DNA from: Pseudomonadota bacterium
Lineage (GTDB): Bacteria > Myxococcota > Myxococcia > Myxococcales > Myxococcaceae
Length of the DNA stretch: 10,167 bases
Direction: 5' to 3'
NCBI GenBank assembly: GCA_023424585.1
Contig: JAFADT010000066.1
Coordinates: 1-10,167, forward strand
The position numbers and the translations under genes are program-made. The stretch's first letter is position 1. Each line of letters starts with the position of its first letter. The notes under the pieces are model-generated. The model searched no databases and had not been told where the DNA came from. It saw nothing but the letters and a program-made list of their open reading frames with translations. This document shows positions 6,397-10,167 of the stretch, piece by piece.

Positions 6397-7730
6397 GACA
6401 GGCCCTCCAGGTAGCGGCGCGCCAGCTTGCGCGCGTTCTCCGCGGAGAAGCCGCCCAGCGTGAGGCTGGTGTCCACGCCGCGCGTGGACGCGTTCACCGT
6501 GGCCGCGCGCAGCACCAGGTCATAGAGGCCCGGGAAGCGGCGGTAGGCGCGCAGGCACAGCGCCGCGCGCACCGTGAGGCCCTTCACGTCCACGAACTCC
6601 GACGTGCAGCGGAAGTTGGTGACGTCCTCGCGCGTGGCGGGCACCGCGTCCGGGTCCTGGGAGAAGAGCGTGCTGTAGAGCGCGGAGAAGCGCATCGCGC
6701 CCAGCTTCTGGCTCTCGACGTGCTGGTGCAGGTAGGTCACCACGCCCGTGCGGTGGCTGGAGGACAGGAAGATGTCCTCCTCCGAGGAGCACTGGTAGCT
6801 CGTCACCGTGTAGGGCGTCTCCGGATCGTGCGGCGTGTCGCCCCAGCACTTGAGGAACGGGCTCCAGCGGCCGGGGACGCGGTAGTCGCCCAGCGCCTGC
6901 TTCGGCAGGTCCGTGGCCAGCAGCCGGTCGGTGATGCGCTGCTGGTTGGTCATCAGCTGCTCCTTCACGGACGCCAGCAGCGTCGCCGGCTCCGGAGGCG
7001 CCCCCCGCGCCAGCGCCTGGTCGAGCAGGGAGCGCGCGCGGGCCACCGGCACCAGGAAGCCCACCTGGTTGCCCATGGTGGCCACGTTGACGCCCACGAC
7101 GCCGCCTTCGCCGCTGAGCGTGGGCCCGCCGCTCATGCCGGGGTTGATGGCGCCGGTGAAGTGCACGCGCTCGTAGAGGGCGTCGCGCACCAGGCCGTTG
7201 TAGGTGCCCTCCACGATGGTGGTGCCCAGGTCGCGCGGGTTGCCCATGGCGAACAGGCGCGTGCCCTGCGGCGGCTCTTGCTCCTCCAGCTTGAAGTAGT
7301 CGCTGATGGGCGAGTCCACCTGGATGACGGCCAGGTCGCTCACCACGTCCACCGCGAGCAGGCGCACCGGCACCGTCGCGTCGCCCCGGTCCAGCTCCGC
7401 GGTGTAGTCCTCCGGGTGGAGCACCAGGTCGGACACGACGTGGTAGTTCGTGAGGGCGTGGCCCTTCGCGCTCACGAAGAACGCGGAGCCGATGGAGGAC
7501 TTCGTTCCGGAGCGGCGCTCGATGATGCGCACCTGCGCGACGCGGCCCTGGATGCGGCGGAACAGCTCGTGCGTGGCCGGAGGCAGCGAGGCCACCGGAA
7601 GGGGGGGCACCACCGCGTCCGCGACGCCAGCGTCCGGCGCGGGGAGGACCGGCGGGGCCGGGGACGCCGAGGGCTCCGGAGGGGCGGCGGGCCCCTGCGC
7701 GAGCACGGCGACAAGGAGAAGGGAGAACAT
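6384..7730 (-). CDS. Exported trypsin-like (HtrA-type) serine protease, 448 aa
   Basis: This is a predicted periplasmic or secreted serine endopeptidase of the trypsin/HtrA fold. A short signal peptide (MFSLLLVAVLA, likely cut near residue 11) is followed by a Pro/Ala-rich linker (12-52), typical of exported myxobacterial proteins. The protease domain covers about 58-245 with a complete triad: His97 in TNYHVV, Asp132 in SDLAVI and Ser200 in NPGMSGGP. No PDZ domain follows, unlike DegP/HtrA. Instead residues 246-448 form an unrecognised region with a helical start (246-275) and four cysteines (295, 314, 375, 392), perhaps two disulphides. The start is uncertain: ATG 7730 gives the cleanest signal peptide, but GTG 7742 with GGTGGGA nearby would add only four residues. 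Longer in-frame readings run into the upstream gene and are not credible. The gene lies 67 nt after the upstream gene and overlaps the FHA gene, which suggests a joint role. Substrates are unknown. Confidence 0.9.
   Translation of the reverse strand: MFSLLLVAVLAQGPAAPPEPSASPAPPVLPAPDAGVADAVVPPLPVASLPPATHELFRRIQGRVAQVRIIERRSGTKSSIGSAFFVSAKGHALTNYHVVSDLVLHPEDYTAELDRGDATVPVRLLAVDVVSDLAVIQVDSPISDYFKLEEQEPPQGTRLFAMGNPRDLGTTIVEGTYNGLVRDALYERVHFTGAINPGMSGGPTLSGEGGVVGVNVATMGNQVGFLVPVARARSLLDQALARGAPPEPATLLASVKEQLMTNQQRITDRLLATDLPKQALGDYRVPGRWSPFLKCWGDTPHDPETPYTVTSYQCSSEEDIFLSSSHRTGVVTYLHQHVESQKLGAMRFSALYSTLFSQDPDAVPATREDVTNFRCTSEFVDVKGLTVRAALCLRAYRRFPGLYDLVLRAATVNASTRGVDTSLTLGGFSAENARKLARRYLEGLSWTK
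6404..6408 (-). promoter_or_regulatory. Ribosome binding site of the FHA gene
   Basis: GGAGG on the minus strand lies 7 nt before GTG 6396, inside the last codons of the protease gene. It supports the GTG start and the overlap. Confidence 0.75.
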
Positions 7731-7758
7731 GGGCGGCGGCACCGTATCCCACCGCGAG

Positions 7759-7770
7759 CCCCCCGGGGGG
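7759..7770. repeat. C6G6 perfect palindrome between two operon genes
   Basis: CCCCCC (7759-7764) is followed directly by GGGGGG (7765-7770), a 12-bp uninterrupted palindrome in the 67-nt gap before the protease gene. With no loop bases it is a poor hairpin unless the centre opens. It may pause polymerase or simply be slippage-prone sequence. Confidence 0.5.
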
Positions 7771-7797
7771 ACACCGTCACCGTCCCCGCACCCAGCC

Positions 7798-8466
7798 CTA
7801 CGATGAGGCCGGCCCCTCCCCCTGCCGGCGGCGCCGCCAGGCCGCGTAGGACACCACCAGGGCGCCGGCCAGGGTGCCCGCCAGCGCCCCCGCGAGCCGC
7901 CGGGACACGACCCCCGCCACCGGGGCCTCCATCCGGAAGGTCTCCAGCGAGGCGCGCACCCCGGGGGCCAGGGCATCCCAGCGGGCGGCGGGCGCGCTGA
8001 CCGTCACCACGGCGTGGCGGCCCTCGGAGGCCAGCCCCGCCACCAGCACCGTGCGCACCTGTCCGGCTTCACGCAGCGTCCCCAGCACCTCCACCCGGGG
8101 CACCGGTCCGCCCACGCGGTCCACCCGCTCCGGCGTCAGCGCCACGCCCAGCTCGCGCTGGAAGTGCTGCACCACGGCGGTGGAGAACGCGTCCCGCTCC
8201 GAGGGGCTGGCGGAGAAGTCCCCGTCCACCACGGCGATGAGGAACGTGGCCGCGTCCGGGCCCTCGCCGTCCGCCAGCGCCGCGGACAGGCCGCGCGCGC
8301 GCACGCCGTCCTCCGACACCGCGCCCACCTGCGAGCCCGTGTAGCGCTCCCAGCGCGTCATCCGGAACACGTCCGGCGGCCGGAAGCTGTAGCCGTCCCG
8401 CCGCAGCTCCGTGCCGAGCGCGCCGGACAGCGCCAGCCAGACACCGGTGAGCACGAACAGGCGCAT
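7798..8466 (-). CDS. Unknown exported protein with C-terminal membrane anchor, 222 aa
   Basis: I do not recognise a named family. The N-terminus (MRLFVLTGVWLALSGALG) is a signal peptide, with likely cleavage near residue 18. The mature domain (about 19-185) begins RRDGYSFRPPDVF and has alternating strand-like and helix-like segments, for example ATFLIAVVDGDF (73-84) and HAVVTVSAP (151-159). The GYSF...P opening recalls the PsbP/DcrB type of small periplasmic domain, but this is a weak impression. A Gly/Ala-rich hydrophobic helix (191-210) is followed by four arginines, giving a single-pass protein with the domain outside and a short cytoplasmic tail. The ATG at 8466 has AGGA 7 nt upstream. 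It is the first gene of the probable three-gene envelope unit, with the protease gene starting 67 nt after its stop. It may be a partner or substrate of the protease; this is inference. Confidence 0.85.
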   Translation of the reverse strand: MRLFVLTGVWLALSGALGTELRRDGYSFRPPDVFRMTRWERYTGSQVGAVSEDGVRARGLSAALADGEGPDAATFLIAVVDGDFSASPSERDAFSTAVVQHFQRELGVALTPERVDRVGGPVPRVEVLGTLREAGQVRTVLVAGLASEGRHAVVTVSAPAARWDALAPGVRASLETFRMEAPVAGVVSRRLAGALAGTLAGALVVSYAAWRRRRQGEGPASS

Positions 8467-8479
8467 GTGCCCATCCTAG

Positions 8480-8498
8480 CGCGTCTCACGTTGACGCG
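8480..8498. promoter_or_regulatory. Inverted repeat before the envelope operon
   Basis: CGCGTC (8480-8485) and GACGCG (8493-8498) are exact complements around a 7-nt centre, 13 nt upstream of the first gene's ATG. It could be an operator for the operon promoter, which I cannot locate clearly in this GC-rich gap. Confidence 0.25.
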
Positions 8499-8569
8499 AG
8501 CGCCACCGCCCCGTGGCCCTGACCCGCGCGCCCCTCTTCGACCACGCGTTCTTCCAGGCGGCCCGCCCA

Positions 8570-8599
8570 GCGGGCTCCGAGGGTGCCCCTGGAGCCCGC
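8570..8599 (-). terminator. Strong hairpin after the NRPS gene, without T tract
   Basis: GCGGGCTCC (8570-8578) pairs perfectly with GGAGCCCGC (8591-8599); inside it AGGG (8580-8583) pairs with CCCT (8587-8590) around a 3-nt loop, with one bulged base (8579). This gives 13 bp starting 9 nt after the NRPS stop codon. There is no T run on either strand. The arm 8570-8575 can alternatively pair with 8561-8566 (GCCCGC) around a 3-nt loop, a second, weaker hairpin that excludes the first. Confidence 0.55.
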
Positions 8600-8608
8600 C
8601 CGGCCCCG

Positions 8609-10167
8609 CTACCCGAGCTTCTTCTTCGGGTCGTCCACGGGCGCCGTCCAGGAGCCGATGCGGGCCTGGAGCTCCTTCGCCACGTTGGCGATGAGCGGCT
8701 TGCGCATCATCGTCATGTGCGAGCCCGGCATGTCCACGACCTCCACGCCGCTGGAGACGAGCCCCTCCCAGCCGTGGTCCTCGCGCGTGTCGGGCCGCTG
8801 GCTGGCGCGCAGCAGCACGAGCTTCCCGTCGAGCGGCTTCGCGTCGTACGACGTGAAGGCGCGCGACGTGAACTCGAACACCCGGTACAGGTTGCGCACG
8901 CGGTCCACGCCCACCTCGGCGATCTGCGAGTCGCTCTGGCTGCCCACTTCGTAGAAGTAGTTCACGCGCTCCGCTTGCGTCATGCGGGAGATGCGCTCGC
9001 GCAGCTCCATGGGGTCACCGCCGGTGGTGGTGGCCAGCATGAAGGTGAGCTCGGAGGTGAGCATCTCCTCCAGCACCTGCTCCGGCTGCTTGTCCGGCAC
9101 CATGTGCTGCACGGTGTAGGCGTCGATGCTCGCGAGCAGCGCGACCTCCTCGCCCTCCGCGCGAAGCTGCCGCGCCATCTCGAAGGCGATGATGCCGCCC
9201 AGCGACCAGCCCGCCAGGTGGTAAGGCCCGTGCGGCTGCACCTGGCGCACGGACGCCAGGTACAGCGCGGCCATCTCCGCCACGGTTCCCAGGGGCTCCT
9301 CGCCCTCGGTGCCCCGGGCCTGGAGGCCGTAGCAGGGCTGATCCGCGTCCAGCTCGCGCGCCAGGTCCACGTAGCAGAGGACGCCGCCGCCCGCCGGGTG
9401 GACGCAGAACAGCGGCGGCCTGGTGCCCTCCGGCTTCAGCGCCACCAGCGGCGACCACGCGCGCGCCTCCTGCTCCAGCAGCGCGGCGAGCTGCTCCACC
9501 GTCGACGCCTGGAACAGCGACGCCAGGGGCAGGTTGCGGCCGGTGGCCTGCTGGATGCGGCCCATCAGCTGCACCGCCAGCATGGAGTGGCCGCCCAGGT
9601 CGAAGAAGTCGTCGCGGATGCCAATGGGCGACACCCCCAGCGTCTCCTCCCAGATGCGGACCAGCTGGAGCTGGAGCGGCGTGCGCGCCACCACCCGCGT
9701 GGAGGCCTCCGTGCGGGTGGTGTCCGGCGCGGGCAGCGCGCGCCGGTCCACCTTGCCATTGGACGTGAGCGGCAGCGCGTCCAGCGTGACGAAGGCCGCC
9801 GGCACCATGTACTCCGGCAGCGTGCGCCGCAGCTGCTCGCGCAGCTCCTGGGCTCCCGCCACGGCCTGGCCCGGAGCGCCCACGAGGTACGCCACCAGGC
9901 GCTTGTCGCCCGGCACGTCCTCGCGCACCAGCACCACGGCCTCGCGCACGCTCGGGTGCGAGAGCAGGCCCGCCTCGATTTCGCCCAGCTCGATGCGGAA
10001 GCCGCGCACCTTCACCTGGAAGTCCGCACGGCCCAGGTACTCCAGCGTGCCGTTGGGGCGCCACCGCGCCAGGTCGCCGGAGCGGTAGAGCCGCGCGCCG
10101 GGCCGCCTGCTGAACGGATCCGGGATGAAGCGCTGCGCGGTCAGCTCCGGCCGGCCCAGGTAGCCAC
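8609..10167 (-). CDS. NRPS, C-terminal part: adenylation end, carrier and thioesterase (partial)
   Basis: This is the last 518 residues of a nonribosomal peptide synthetase; the 5' part lies beyond the right edge. Numbered from the first full visible codon, the adenylation domain shows motif A6 (GYLGRPELTAQRF, 1-13), A7 (LYRSGDL, 26-32), A8 (GRADFQVKVRGFRIELGEIE, 45-64) and A10 (NGKVDR, 136-141, catalytic Lys138). The carrier domain follows, with LGGHS and phosphopantetheine-attachment Ser194. A type I thioesterase covers about 250-500: GWSLGG with nucleophile Ser321, Asp348 in SIDAY and His483 in GSHMTMM. The thioesterase releases the finished peptide by hydrolysis or cyclisation. All core residues look intact, so the gene is probably functional. 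The frame stays open to the edge; the GTG at 10015 is an internal valine, not a start. Motifs A3-A5, which set amino-acid choice, are outside, so no product can be predicted. Confidence 0.96.
   Translation of the reverse strand, partial: GYLGRPELTAQRFIPDPFSRRPGARLYRSGDLARWRPNGTLEYLGRADFQVKVRGFRIELGEIEAGLLSHPSVREAVVLVREDVPGDKRLVAYLVGAPGQAVAGAQELREQLRRTLPEYMVPAAFVTLDALPLTSNGKVDRRALPAPDTTRTEASTRVVARTPLQLQLVRIWEETLGVSPIGIRDDFFDLGGHSMLAVQLMGRIQQATGRNLPLASLFQASTVEQLAALLEQEARAWSPLVALKPEGTRPPLFCVHPAGGGVLCYVDLARELDADQPCYGLQARGTEGEEPLGTVAEMAALYLASVRQVQPHGPYHLAGWSLGGIIAFEMARQLRAEGEEVALLASIDAYTVQHMVPDKQPEQVLEEMLTSELTFMLATTTGGDPMELRERISRMTQAERVNYFYEVGSQSDSQIAEVGVDRVRNLYRVFEFTSRAFTSYDAKPLDGKLVLLRASQRPDTREDHGWEGLVSSGVEVVDMPGSHMTMMRKPLIANVAKELQARIGSWTAPVDDPKKKLG

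Noticed and set aside
5500..6414. A 304-residue open frame on the plus strand opposite the FHA gene
   Set aside because: It is His/Arg/Gln-rich low-complexity reading, while the minus strand shows FHA motifs and membrane helices.
7731..7976. N-terminal extension of the serine protease by up to 82 residues
   Set aside because: It would overlap the upstream gene, is Arg/Pro/Gly-rich noise, and would bury the signal peptide inside the protein.
1..10167. CRISPR array, tRNA, rRNA, transposase or phage attachment site
   Set aside because: I saw no repeated spacer pattern, no cloverleaf or rRNA sequence, and no transposase or integrase motifs; base composition is even throughout.

Overview
The window reads as chromosomal DNA of a myxobacterium of the Myxococcus/Corallococcus type. 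The evidence is very high GC with nearly all codon third positions G or C, a Lon protease that closely matches Myxococcus xanthus LonV as I remember it, a secreted VWA lipoprotein, an FHA signalling protein and the end of a nonribosomal peptide synthetase (NRPS). The genus is inferred, not proven. I see no tRNA, rRNA, CRISPR array, insertion sequence or phage gene.

Left part (1-1780): the start of a probable minus-strand gene runs off the left edge. Next come a strong minus-strand terminator and a minus-strand gene for a VWA-domain lipoprotein with a GTG start. A divergent 269-bp control region separates it from lon. This region holds a plausible extended -10 promoter, an imperfect inverted repeat, three GGTTCA hexamers exactly 29 bp apart, and a small hairpin touching the lon ribosome binding site.

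Middle part (1781-5405): lon (819 aa, all catalytic motifs present) is followed by a textbook intrinsic terminator. A separately expressed aldo/keto reductase follows, with a perfect inverted repeat just before its ribosome binding site.

Right part (5428-8466): three minus-strand genes form a probable cell-envelope operon. They encode, in order of transcription, a signal-peptide protein with one C-terminal membrane anchor, an exported HtrA-like serine protease with no PDZ domain and a four-cysteine C-terminal region, and an FHA domain fused to about five membrane helices. The last two genes overlap by 13 nt and are probably translationally coupled. Charge distribution puts the FHA domain in the cytoplasm and the C-terminal tail of the same protein in the periplasm, so the set could link Ser/Thr phosphorylation to envelope proteolysis. 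That link is inference, but it is the best candidate here for an undescribed system.

Right edge (8609-10167): the 3' end of an NRPS gene encodes the end of an adenylation domain, a carrier domain and a terminal thioesterase, so this is the chain-release end of an assembly line whose remainder lies outside the window. A strong hairpin just after its stop codon separates it from the envelope operon.
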